64,000 nucleotides of DNA from Xanthomonas massiliensis. Its GTDB lineage: Bacteria > Pseudomonadota > Gammaproteobacteria > Xanthomonadales > Xanthomonadaceae. The translations under genes and the position numbers were made by a program. The DNA is taken from contig NZ_FCOY01000007.1 of NCBI RefSeq assembly GCF_900018785.1, positions 186,001 to 250,000 of the forward strand. The letters are read 5' to 3'. How positions within the stretch are numbered: the first letter of the stretch is position 1; every line of letters begins with the position of its first letter. Under the pieces are notes generated by a model that was not told the DNA's origin, did not search any database, and saw nothing but the letters and a program-made list of their open reading frames with translations. Positions 45,471-54,059 of the stretch are shown here, piece after piece.

Positions 45471-46668
45471 CGTAAGCTTCCCCGATCCGCAGACACCCCA
45501 TAAGTAGAACTTTCTGGCATGTTTCCCCAGCCAGGAGGTTCCATGAAGAAGTCCCGTTTCACCGAGACCCAGATCGTCTCGATCCTCAAGCAGGCCGACG
45601 CCGGCGTGCCGGTCAAGGACATCTGCCGGCAGGCCGGCATCAGCGTGCCGACCTACTACAAATGGAAATCGAAGTACGGGGGCCTGGAGGCCTCGGAGCT
45701 GCGGCGGGTCAAGGACCTGGAAGCCGAGAACGCCAGGCTCAAGCGGATGTACGCCGAGCTGGCGCTCGACAACGCGGCGATGAAGGACCTGATCGCAAAA
45801 AAACTGTAGGGCCGGAGCAGAAGCGCGAGGCCGTGCGGTACCTGGTCGAGGTGCACGCGCGGCCCCTGAGCCGGTCCTGTGATTGCGTCGGGTTGTCGCG
45901 TGCGGCCTGGTATCAACCGCCGCTGCATTGGACCGTGCGCGACGCCGAGATCATCGCGGCACTGGCCGGGCAAGTCGAGAGTCGTCCGACGCGCGGCTTC
46001 TGGAAGTGCTGCAAGGTCCTGCGCCGTGCTCGGCCGGACTGGAACCACAAGCGAATCTACCGGGTGTACAAGGCCATGGAACTCAACCTCCGTCGCAAGG
46101 CCAAGCAGCGGCTGCCCAAGCGCGAACGCGTGCCGCTGTACGTCCCGCGCCTGCCAGACACCGTCTGGTCGGCCGACTTCATGGCCGATGCGCTGGCCTG
46201 TGGCCGTCGCTTCCGGACCTTCAACGTAGTCGACGACTTCAACCGCGAGGCGCTGCACATCGAGGTCGACACCTCGATCTCGTCCACGCGTCTGATCCGC
46301 ATTTTTGAGCAGCTCAAGCGTGACCACGGCTTGCCGCAGGTCCTGCGCACCGACAACGGCCCGGAGTTCCTGGGCGAGACCTTCGTGCAGTGGGCCAAGC
46401 TCAACGGCATGGCCATCCGGTACATCCAGCCCGGCAAGCCCAACCAGAACGCCTACATCGAACGCTTCAACCGGACCTTCCGCGAGGAGGTCCTGGACCA
46501 GCACCTGTTCACCCGCCTCGACGACGTACGCGAGGCGGCGTACTGGTGGATGCTCGAGTACAACGAGGAGCGTCCCCATGACTCGCTCGGCGACATGACG
46601 CCGGTCGAGTACCGTCAAGCCGCCGAAGGTTCTACTTTTGAAATGTCTGCTTGACGGGGAAGCTTACG
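45471..46668 (+). mobile_element. IS3-family element, nested copy, 1198 bp
   Basis: Ends are perfect 13-bp inverted repeats CGTAAGCTTCCCC, with further matches inward (GCAGACA, AAGTAGAAC). A 4-bp target duplication ATCC flanks it (45467–45470 and 46669–46672), showing a simple, fairly recent insertion into the orfB of the outer element. It carries one complete orfA/orfB pair. Confidence 0.93.
45543..46654 (+). CDS. IS3-family transposase OrfAB (programmed −1 frameshift)
   Basis: OrfA (45543–45809) begins MKKSRFTETQIVSILKQADA with an HTH (GVPVKDICRQAGISVPTYYK) and a coiled coil. It ends at the slippery run of seven A at 45797–45803, followed by CTGTAG. OrfB continues in the −1 frame to 46654 with the rve integrase core: the DDE motif is D in SADFMADALACGRRF, D in LRTDNGPEFLGE and E in NAYIERFNRTFREE. 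The fusion protein is the active transposase of this family. All catalytic residues are present, so this copy may still be active. Confidence 0.9.
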
Positions 46669-47117
46669 ATCCTGCACTCGGACAGGGGAAGCCAGTTCCG
46701 TAGCGGCGACTACCAGCGTTACCTGTCGTCCCACGGGCTGGTGTGCTCGATGAGCGCGGTGGGCCACTGCGGTGACAACGCGGCCTGCGAAGGCTTCTTC
46801 GGCCTCCTCAAGCGCGAGCGGGTCTACCGCATTGCGTACCCGACACTCGATGCTGCAAAGGCAGATGTGTTCGAATACATCGAGCGGTTCCACAACCCAA
46901 GGATGCGGCGTAGGGTCGCCAGGCAAGACCAAAAGTTCTCAGCTCTTTCACAACCGTCCGTGATTTCGGGGTAGAACCCCCTTGCGCCGGACACGGACGC
47001 CGCTCAGCATCAGGAAAAGGTCGCGACCTTGAGCAAAGTCGCCAAGCTGCGCCGAGGCCATCAACCTTCCCGCCCGCAATCGCAGGCCTCCGGATGCACC
47101 GATCAACGTACGGCGCC

Positions 47118-47843
47118 CTAGCGGGCCAGACCCTGCCAACCGATGCCGAGGCGCTCCAGCTCCGACGCCATCTGTTCGGCCATCGGCTTGGCCGGGAAAC
47201 CGCGGATGTCCAAGGTCCCGGTGGTCGTGCCGGCGGCGATCGGCTGATCGTCGACGTCTTCCAGCAGCCAGTACACGCGGAAGCTGTACGACGGCACCGC
47301 CGATGCCTGCGCGCCATGGATGAACCAGGTACCCGAGCCGCTGCCGATCTTCCGCGTTCCCCATTGCAGGCCGCTGGTCCGAACGACCTTGTCAGGCAAC
47401 AGCAGCAGGCGATAGCCGACGGGCATCGCTGCTTCCTCGTCGCGATACTCGCGGGCGATGGCCGATGCACTGGTCCTTGCCGATTCGTCCAGGTTGCGCT
47501 CGAAGCCTTCGATGCCGTTGACGCCTCGCGGGGCCGCATCCAGGGTCAACGTGCCCGTCGGCATGTCCTTGGCGCCAACCCGGACGCCCTTCTCCCGCAA
47601 GGTGCCGACCACGACCTCCAGGTACTTGCCGATGTCCTTGGAAAGCCTCGAGTCGTCACCGGTGCCCTCCTGCAGGAACGAGTAGACGTACAGGCCGTCA
47701 ACAGCAATCGGCCTGGCGTCGTCCAGGCGCTGGCCTTCGGTACGCGCGCGGGAGAAAGGGCCGGCCTGCGCCGCGAACGCCACCAGCACGAACGGAAAAC
47801 ACGCGGCCAGCAGGCCTCTGCAGATACGCATTCGGTTCTTCAC
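47118..47843 (-). CDS. Hypothetical exported protein
   Basis: A 241-aa protein not recognised as a known family. A signal peptide (about residues 1–27, LLAACFPFVLVAFAAQAG) predicts a periplasmic location. The body has alternating hydrophobic strands (GYRLLLLPDKVV; YSFRVYWLLED; GTLDIRGFPAKPMAEQMA) and no obvious catalytic motif. The start is GTG 47843; ATG 47831 is an alternative. It lies between the IS cluster and the small gene at 47884, on the same strand as the toxin modules, so it could be a leftover immunity or accessory gene. That is a guess from position. Confidence 0.6.
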   Translation of the reverse strand: MKNRMRICRGLLAACFPFVLVAFAAQAGPFSRARTEGQRLDDARPIAVDGLYVYSFLQEGTGDDSRLSKDIGKYLEVVVGTLREKGVRVGAKDMPTGTLTLDAAPRGVNGIEGFERNLDESARTSASAIAREYRDEEAAMPVGYRLLLLPDKVVRTSGLQWGTRKIGSGSGTWFIHGAQASAVPSYSFRVYWLLEDVDDQPIAAGTTTGTLDIRGFPAKPMAEQMASELERLGIGWQGLAR

Positions 47844-47883
47844 GTCTCAGGACCTCAAATTTTCCTGCGCAATAAAAACCAAC

Positions 47884-48291
47884 CTATGGGATAGCTAACC
47901 GAATGGAATCAGCATCCACCTCAAGGCGGATTTGGTGAACTCCCCACAGGTCTTGCATGAAACCTTCCCCAGCCCCATCACTCAACTGTCCGCGAGTGAA
48001 ATCCATAAGACGATCGACCTGTTTCGGCGCCAGGCTCTTTTCAAGAAAATAGCGCACGTAGATCAGCAGCACGTCACCCTCGCGAGCGAGGATCATCGAA
48101 CCATCCGTGATTCCTGCATCACGCAAAGGAGACGAAGTAGGCTCATCTATCAGATACTGAGCCATCTTGAGATCCTCGTCGCCGCTTACAGATGCGTGAA
48201 GATCGTCAAGCACATGCTCTGGAATAGCGATCTCGTCGTAGCTATCACTGTACGCGACAACCCGCGCACAGAATGCAAGTTCATCCGTCAT
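47884..48291 (-). CDS. Small acidic protein, candidate orphan immunity protein
   Basis: A 135-aa acidic protein (MTDELAFCARVVAYSDSYDE …) with no signal peptide and no recognised domain. It follows the YezG-type immunity gene by 23 nt on the same strand, and its base composition is lower in GC than the metabolic genes, like other immunity genes here. Extra immunity genes without toxin are common in CDI islands, so this is the leading idea. No cognate toxin fragment was found beside it. Confidence 0.6.
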   Translation of the reverse strand: MTDELAFCARVVAYSDSYDEIAIPEHVLDDLHASVSGDEDLKMAQYLIDEPTSSPLRDAGITDGSMILAREGDVLLIYVRYFLEKSLAPKQVDRLMDFTRGQLSDGAGEGFMQDLWGVHQIRLEVDADSIRLAIP

Positions 48292-48314
48292 GTCATCAGA
48301 TCCTGAAAGGCTCG

Positions 48315-48695
48315 CTACTGCTGATCCGCCAGCTCTTGTGCAGTGCCACCCCTCATATAGACACCAATTACATCCTGCTCTCGAGGCACATAGGCGAACT
48401 CCACCTTGAACTTTCCCTCCTCATTGAGGATCGCCTTGAAATGGGTCCAGGGCTCTCTCTTGAACGGCTCCATGGTCCTCAGGCGGCGCATGTTCTCCAT
48501 GATTTCGTGCAGCGGCATTGTTGGATAGTTGTCGAAGTCGAACTGGAAACGCCCACCCGATGCATCGATGAGCCAAGCTTCATCTTCGCTGAAATCGTCA
48601 TAGAATTTTCCAAACAATTCGAACTTCACGGCCCTCTTCGGCATCAACGACCACATAATTTTGCCAACCGCGCTATAGATATCTTTGTCGCTCAC
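48315..48695 (-). CDS. YezG-type (DUF600) immunity protein
   Basis: A 126-aa protein resembling YezG/DUF600 immunity proteins (MSDKDIYSAVGKIMWSLMP; FELFGKFYDDFSEDEAWLID; ILNEEGKFKVEFAYVPRE). YezG partners neutralise nucleases of the YeeF type, which carry the Endonuclea_NS_2 domain seen in the gene just upstream. It starts with GTG two bases after the toxin stop, with AGGTGG in the toxin's last codons as ribosome-binding site, so its synthesis is coupled to the toxin message. Confidence 0.8.
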   Translation of the reverse strand: MSDKDIYSAVGKIMWSLMPKRAVKFELFGKFYDDFSEDEAWLIDASGGRFQFDFDNYPTMPLHEIMENMRRLRTMEPFKREPWTHFKAILNEEGKFKVEFAYVPREQDVIGVYMRGGTAQELADQQ

Positions 48696-48697
48696 GT

Positions 48698-51600
48698 TCA
48701 GCCACCTGAGTTGGAAATCGTCCGACGCACCGTTCTGCCGTCGATGGAATACAAAACACTGAATGCAGTAGGCCTACTACCGGTACCGGTGTAAATAGGT
48801 GACACATTGACTTTGACCTGCCCACCGGCCTGAAGTGCCTTCTTCCACTCTTGCTCCATCTGGTACCAGGCGCCGCCTGATCCGTTGAGCTTGGCATTCA
48901 TTGGTACAAGGTTAACGCCTTCACCCGGACCGCCAAAGAGCGATGCGATCAGATGCCCACCGCAGTCGCCCTCGGCACCGCAACTTGCAGCCTTGCCTTG
49001 CTGATAGGTATTGCGGTCCCATGGATCGATCTTGAGGTCGGCCTCCACGGACGCCACGCGCCCCTGCGCATCAGTTTGGTAGGCATAGCCGTTGTCGAAC
49101 GTGTACCGCGTATTGGGTTCGGGATTGTTGGCCAGCTTGTTCCAGTCGCCCTTGGTACCACGGACGAGATCCTTGCTTGCCAGTTCCCCGCCCTTAGGCA
49201 AGTCCTCGGCAACGTCCCCCAAGACATTGTCGGTACGTCGTACCGCACCTTCCACGACATCATCGGCCACGCGCGCCACGTCCTCGGCCGCGTTCGCCAC
49301 CCGCGCCACCGTCTTGCCGCCCTTTAACCCGTACTTGGCCGCGGTCACCGCGGTGATCGCGCCCATGGTCGCCAGTTCCGCGACCACCTCCACGGCGATC
49401 CCGCCACGCAGTTCGGCGTACCCGTCGCGGAAGTCCTGCAGATCCATCTGCATGATATCGATCATCAACTCGGCACTGGCGTCGATGCCCAGATCCTGAA
49501 GTCCCTTGAGGATCCGTGCCGTTGTTCCGCTCGGGTCGGTGGCCATCTGCTTCGCCAAGGACGCGATGCCCTTGTAGGTAGCCGGATCCACGAAAGCGGC
49601 GTAGCCCTTCAGGGCGTTGGTTGTGCCTTCCAGGAAGGCATCGGCCTCCGCTCCGGGATTCTTCAAATAGACCTGCATCAATTCGCCGACCGACGTCTCG
49701 CTCAGCTTGATGTTGGCCGAGTCGAGGTACATCTTCAGGCTGGCCGGCGTCTCCATCACCTGGCGCGCGTACAGCGCTTCGTTGGCCCGCTCTTCCGCGC
49801 TCGAGGTGAAGGCCGGCTGGATCACCCCCACGCTGTCGCGGATCTGCAGGTTCGATTCGCCGGCCTTTCCTGCCAGCCAGCCGAACGCATCCTGGTACTG
49901 CTCAACGCCCTCGGACACGTACAGCGTCAGCAGTTCCTTCCAGTCGTCGTCGTTGTTCATCAAGGCACCGCGCAGCAATTGCTGCTCCGCCTCTTCGACG
50001 CTGATGCCCTGTTCGGCCGCGTACTCGGGTGCCTTGTCCTTGATGAACTCCAGTTCTTCCTGGTGCAGTTGGCGGTTGAACTGCTCGCCCGCCAGTCCGG
50101 TGGCGGCGCCACTGCCGCCGCCGGCCACCATGCCGATCCCCGCGCTCACCAGCTGCTGGACCAACCGGGATTCGTCGGCGGTCAGCGGACGTCCCAGCTC
50201 GGCCGCACCGGCGCCCAGTGCGCCCTGCAGTGCATTGCCACCGCCGGCGGCAGCCACCAGTGCACCGGTCACGGCATGCAGCACCGTCTTGCCAGTGCCG
50301 CCTTCCTTCCACAGGTCGTATTGGCCCTGGTTGGCCGCCATCGTGGCATTGGCCTTGTCCAGCATCTGCTGCGCCAGCTGCCGCTCGGCGTCGTTTGACG
50401 CACCATCCAGCAGTTTCTGCGCCGCTTCGGCCTGCATCTGCGCGTCGCTGTACTCCTTCGTCAGGGCCTTGCCGATATCGCCGGCCACGCGGAACCCGAC
50501 CTGTCCGGCGACCTGGCCCAGTTCGAGCTTTTCGTTGACCTTCTGCTCGTCGAAGATCGGCTTCAGCCCATCCTGCTGCAGCTCGGTCACCGAGCGATCG
50601 ACGTTGGCCAGGGCCGACTCGTCGCCATTGCGGATGTCCACCGTGCCGGCGCTGATGCCGCTGCGGGTCACACTGCTGGCATCCTCGTTCTGCGGTATAC
50701 CCAGGCCGGGGCTAAAGCTCCCGCCACTGGAGCCCGAGTATGCCTTGCTTCCTGAAGGCGCCTGGCCCGCCATGCCGCCCGAGCCCCCGATGCTCGCCGA
50801 GACCGCGCTGTACTCGGCCCGGTTCTCGATGTCGGTCACCGCCAGGCTATCGGTGCTCAGGCGGTTCCTGCCGGGATCGGCGGTGCTGGCGATGGCCGCG
50901 CCGTTCAACTGCGTGTGGTTGCCCACATTGATGTCGAATCCGCCGCTGCCGGCCTGGATACCGGTCTGCTCCTTGACGCTGGCGTAGTCGCTGTCCACCT
51001 TGCTGTAGCTGGCCGACGCGCTGCCGCTGAAGCCGTAGCCGATGGTCATTTCGCCCTGCGCGGCGGTGTTCTCGTTCTTGTAGGTGTCCGTGTCCTGTTC
51101 GCTGGTCAGGGTCAGGTTGCGGCCGACGTCGCCGATGACGGTGTCCGCGGTCAGCTGCGCGCCCTGCAAAGTGGTGTCGCGTCCGCTGCTGAAGCGCAGC
51201 GTGTCGCTGGCGTTGATCAGGCTCTCGTTGTGGACCGTGCCGGCGCCGTCGCCCTTGCCGCGGGCGGTGTTGGCGGCCACGTACAGCCCGAACGCGGCGC
51301 CGCCGCTGTCGCTGGCGCTGATCGCCACGCCGATCTCCCCGCCTTGCGACTTGCTGCGGCTCTGGCTGCTGTAGCTGTCCTCGCTGCTCTTGACCAGCAG
51401 GTCGTTGGCCGCGGACAGGTCGATGTTCCTGCCGTCCACCGTGCTGCCGATGATGCTCAGGTCGCCCCCGTTGCCCTGGCCGTCGCCGGTGGCGACGATG
51501 GCGATGTCGCCGCCGCTCTGGATCGTACTGCCGCGATGGCTGGTTTCCTGGGTATGGGTCTCGGACTGCGAGCTCTGGCTGCCCACGGTGATGCGCACGT

Positions 51601-53413
51601 TCGCCCCGCCCGCGGCGCTGCCCGTGCCGGATTGCATGCCTTGGGCGCCCTGCATGGTATCCGCGGCCGAGTAGGCCGCCTGCGCGGCGTACAGCGCGCT
51701 CAACCGATCGTCCTCGACTTCGCCGCTGCGCTTGGCCGCGCCGTAGGTCGCCAGTGCGCTGTCCACCACGCCGCCGCCCACCGCCACGTTCAGCCCCGAC
51801 TGCTTGAAGTAGCGGCTGTCGGTGCGGTCCAGGGTCTGTTCGGCGGCGGTGATGGTGACGTTCTGGCCCACCATCTGCGTGCCGGTGGCGCTGATCACGT
51901 CGCTGCCGCGCACGGTCAGGTCCTGGCCGGCGACCAGGGTCACGTTGCCTTCCACGCTGCCCACCGTGCTGCCCTCGGCGTAGGTCTGGGTGGCTTCCAT
52001 CGTCTGGCCGCGCTTGCGGCTGCCGATGGTGATGCCGATACCGCTGCCCATGCCGCTCATCAGCCCGGACTTCTTCGTGTCGACGCTGTGTTCTTCGCCA
52101 TGGGTCGACTCGGCCGCATCCAGGGTCAGGTTGCGGCCGGCGGCGATGGCCACGTCGCCGGTTCCCACGACCTGGGCGCCCTGTGCCGTCACGTCGCGGC
52201 CAGCGCCGATCTGCACCGTCTCGCCGCTGACCACCGTGCCGACCGCGTAGCTGTCGCTGTAGGCATCGTGGGTGGTGGTGGTCTTGCTGCTGAGCAGACC
52301 CGACTTCTTCCGGGTCTCGCCCACCGACACGGTGTGGTTCTCCTGCGCCGTGGTCAGGTTCACGTCGCGGCCGGCCGCCAATGCGATGCCGCCGGCCTCG
52401 CTGACCACCGTGGCCGACTGCAGGGTCAGGTCGTTGCCCGCACTCAGTGCCAGGTCCCCGCCGGCCGTGAACGTGCTGCCCTGGACCGTCTCGTCGCTGG
52501 CCGTCACCGTCCGCGAATAGCTACCGCCACGTTGGGCCCAGTCCAGCGACGTGCTATCCACCGCCGCCTGGCTGGTGATGTCGCCGCCGGCCTGCACCGC
52601 CAGCGCGTCGCCCGCCGAAACCTGCGCCGCGGCCAGGTTGACGTCGTTGCCGGCCTGGACGACCACGTCGCCGGCGCCCTGCACCGTCGTGCCCACCTGG
52701 GTGGTGGACGCGGTGCGATAGTGGTTGTCGCCGTGGGTCAGGTCGGTATTGCGGCTGGTAGTCAGCGTGCTCAGGTTGACGTTGCCCGCCGCTGCGATCT
52801 GGGTCAGGCCGTTTGCTCCTGCATTGCGGATCTGCGCCCCTTGCAGCGTGATGTCGCCACCCGCCGCGACCGCCAGCGTTCCCAGGCCATCGGGGCTGGT
52901 CACATACAGCCCGGCCACCCGGTCCAGCGTGGTCTGCGCGTAGCCGGACCCTGCCTGGGTCTGCATGGTCGAGGCCACGGTGATGTCGCCGCCGGCCCGC
53001 ACGCTCAGCAGGTCCGCCGCGGTCACGGTGGCGCCGATGACGTTGATGTCCTGCGTGGCCTGCAGCCCCACGCTCTGGCCGCTGATCGCGCCGCCCTTCA
53101 GGTTCTGAATGTTGGTGGCATCGATCGACACCACCTGGCGCCCGGCGATGGTGCCGGTGTTGATCAGGTCGCCGCCCAGCTTCAACTCGACGTTCTCGCC
53201 GGCCAGCAGCGCGCCGTTGTCGTTCAGGTCGCCCGGACGCAGCCGCAGGTAGACCTGCGGCACCAGCGCCGTGGTGGTGCTGCCGTCGGGCAGGGTCACC
53301 GTCTGCTCCACCAGCCACACGATGTCGCTGGTCAGCTGCGCCATCTGCTCGGCGCTCAGCGCCACGCCCGGGCGCAGGCCGTAGGCTTGCGCGAAGGTGG
53401 CGCCGGCGTCCAT
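48698..53413 (-). CDS. Orphan CdiA C-terminal module with Endonuclea_NS_2-type nuclease
   Basis: A 1571-aa frame starting at MDAGATFAQAYGLRPGVALS, within a domain conserved in the main protein; TAA directly precedes the ATG, and no signal peptide or TPS domain is present. FHA-2 repeats follow, then the pre-toxin and the GLAGEQFNRQLH junction near 50.07 kb. The unique tail of about 450 residues ends in a DNA/RNA non-specific nuclease fold (GDCGGHLIASLFGGPGEGVN, then LVPMNAKLNGSGGAWYQME), with the GGHLIA His as catalytic candidate. The adjacent YezG-type gene is the matching immunity. As it cannot be exported alone, it is a reserve toxin cassette. Confidence 0.82.
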   Translation of the reverse strand: MDAGATFAQAYGLRPGVALSAEQMAQLTSDIVWLVEQTVTLPDGSTTTALVPQVYLRLRPGDLNDNGALLAGENVELKLGGDLINTGTIAGRQVVSIDATNIQNLKGGAISGQSVGLQATQDINVIGATVTAADLLSVRAGGDITVASTMQTQAGSGYAQTTLDRVAGLYVTSPDGLGTLAVAAGGDITLQGAQIRNAGANGLTQIAAAGNVNLSTLTTSRNTDLTHGDNHYRTASTTQVGTTVQGAGDVVVQAGNDVNLAAAQVSAGDALAVQAGGDITSQAAVDSTSLDWAQRGGSYSRTVTASDETVQGSTFTAGGDLALSAGNDLTLQSATVVSEAGGIALAAGRDVNLTTAQENHTVSVGETRKKSGLLSSKTTTTHDAYSDSYAVGTVVSGETVQIGAGRDVTAQGAQVVGTGDVAIAAGRNLTLDAAESTHGEEHSVDTKKSGLMSGMGSGIGITIGSRKRGQTMEATQTYAEGSTVGSVEGNVTLVAGQDLTVRGSDVISATGTQMVGQNVTITAAEQTLDRTDSRYFKQSGLNVAVGGGVVDSALATYGAAKRSGEVEDDRLSALYAAQAAYSAADTMQGAQGMQSGTGSAAGGANVRITVGSQSSQSETHTQETSHRGSTIQSGGDIAIVATGDGQGNGGDLSIIGSTVDGRNIDLSAANDLLVKSSEDSYSSQSRSKSQGGEIGVAISASDSGGAAFGLYVAANTARGKGDGAGTVHNESLINASDTLRFSSGRDTTLQGAQLTADTVIGDVGRNLTLTSEQDTDTYKNENTAAQGEMTIGYGFSGSASASYSKVDSDYASVKEQTGIQAGSGGFDINVGNHTQLNGAAIASTADPGRNRLSTDSLAVTDIENRAEYSAVSASIGGSGGMAGQAPSGSKAYSGSSGGSFSPGLGIPQNEDASSVTRSGISAGTVDIRNGDESALANVDRSVTELQQDGLKPIFDEQKVNEKLELGQVAGQVGFRVAGDIGKALTKEYSDAQMQAEAAQKLLDGASNDAERQLAQQMLDKANATMAANQGQYDLWKEGGTGKTVLHAVTGALVAAAGGGNALQGALGAGAAELGRPLTADESRLVQQLVSAGIGMVAGGGSGAATGLAGEQFNRQLHQEELEFIKDKAPEYAAEQGISVEEAEQQLLRGALMNNDDDWKELLTLYVSEGVEQYQDAFGWLAGKAGESNLQIRDSVGVIQPAFTSSAEERANEALYARQVMETPASLKMYLDSANIKLSETSVGELMQVYLKNPGAEADAFLEGTTNALKGYAAFVDPATYKGIASLAKQMATDPSGTTARILKGLQDLGIDASAELMIDIMQMDLQDFRDGYAELRGGIAVEVVAELATMGAITAVTAAKYGLKGGKTVARVANAAEDVARVADDVVEGAVRRTDNVLGDVAEDLPKGGELASKDLVRGTKGDWNKLANNPEPNTRYTFDNGYAYQTDAQGRVASVEADLKIDPWDRNTYQQGKAASCGAEGDCGGHLIASLFGGPGEGVNLVPMNAKLNGSGGAWYQMEQEWKKALQAGGQVKVNVSPIYTGTGSRPTAFSVLYSIDGRTVRRTISNSGG
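51351..52924. repeat. 1.57-kb direct repeat, copy 2
   Basis: Partner of 42295–43868 (offset 9056 bp). One coding difference is VGETRKK here against VDETRKK in copy 1. Identity ends sharply at 51351, where the copies diverge to moderate similarity. Confidence 0.88.
52918..53413. repeat. Segment shared with the main cdiA gene
   Basis: Corresponds to 57586–58081 of the main cdiA-like gene at a constant offset of 4668 bp with few differences. It encodes the region from MDAGATFA through DRVAGLYVTSP. This gives the second orphan an in-frame homology arm for recombination with the main gene. Confidence 0.85.
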
Positions 53414-53447
53414 TTACAGTCGTCCCTGACGCCTTAATCAGCCACCA

Positions 53448-54059
53448 TCATCGATTCGGTGGTGGCTCATCTTTGCATTGATCAAATCCCCCCACATACC
53501 AGCACGGAGGGAACTCATCTTTCGTCAGTTCCCGGTATACAAAACCCTGCTCCCCCATGCATTTGTTCAAATACTCCTGGCTGTGCTCTTGCCGCAAGCA
53601 TTTGCTTTTAATATCTGACGCCTCAATGTAACTAGACCCCAGCTTCATCCAACCCTTTCTCGGCGGCGGAGGCGGGACATACACAGACTCCCCCGGCGGA
53701 TATTTCATATACTTATATCCCGCATTCTTCATACAGGCATCACTGTACTTCCCGATAAAAACTCCATCAGCGAACATATTTCGCCTATCCTCCCTTGTCC
53801 TTTCACTAATTCTCTTTATTTCAGGAACACTATCAGCCACCCTCTTTGCATCAAAATAACCGGGCTGCTCTTTTGCCTCAGAAATACATCGCTGCCACAT
53901 TGAATAAGCATCCTTGCCTGTAACTCCCGGCTTGTACCACCCCTTAGAAGGCCCAACTTGCACCATAGAACTCGAAGCCGAGTACTGCCCCGTGGCACAC
54001 GCAGTAACCACTAAAGCGATGCAAGCCAGCATAGCGATACGCAGTTTCACATTATTCAT
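53448..54059 (-). CDS. Lipoprotein, presumed immunity protein of the main CdiA toxin
   Basis: A 203-aa lipoprotein: the signal sequence ends in the lipobox V18-T19-A20-C21. The mature part is Tyr/Lys/Cys-rich, with a proline run (YVPPPPPRKGW) and several paired Cys residues suited to the periplasm. The family was not recognised. Its ATG overlaps the cdiA stop by 4 nt, the position of an immunity gene. A periplasmic lipoprotein immunity would fit a lipase-like toxin acting on membranes. GC content is far below that of the neighbours, suggesting recent transfer together with the toxin tip. Confidence 0.7.
   Translation of the reverse strand: MNNVKLRIAMLACIALVVTACATGQYSASSSMVQVGPSKGWYKPGVTGKDAYSMWQRCISEAKEQPGYFDAKRVADSVPEIKRISERTREDRRNMFADGVFIGKYSDACMKNAGYKYMKYPPGESVYVPPPPPRKGWMKLGSSYIEASDIKSKCLRQEHSQEYLNKCMGEQGFVYRELTKDEFPPCWYVGGFDQCKDEPPPNR

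Larger units (their letters stand above)
44912..46974 (+). pseudogene. IS3-family transposase OrfB, interrupted by nested IS3
   Basis: The first part (44912–45470) encodes the HTH_21 region ([20 protein letters not shown]) and the first catalytic Asp ([20 protein letters not shown]). The second part (46673–46974) resumes with LHSDRGSQFRSGDYQRYL (second Asp) and NAACEGFFGLLKRERVYR (Glu). Removing 45471–46672 rejoins the frame exactly as PVI-LHSDRG. The gene is inactive as it stands. Confidence 0.9.
44554..46979 (+). mobile_element. IS3-family element, outer copy (interrupted)
   Basis: Terminal inverted repeats begin GGGTTC and share CCCCG and TCACGGAC at both ends (44554 onward; 46979 backward). 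The element carries orfA (44616) and an orfB split by a second IS3 at 45471–46668. The flanks show no matching target duplication, and the right half of the IS1595 gene it entered is missing, so a deletion or recombination has followed insertion. Confidence 0.8.

Noticed and set aside
45797-45803. A7 tract as a disabling frameshift in the nested transposase
   Set aside because: It sits at the end of orfA with orfB in the −1 frame, the normal programmed frameshift site of IS3 elements.
46980-47117. Remnant of the missing IS1595 half to the right of the IS3 element
   Set aside because: No translation in any frame resembles the rest of an IS1595 transposase; origin unclear.
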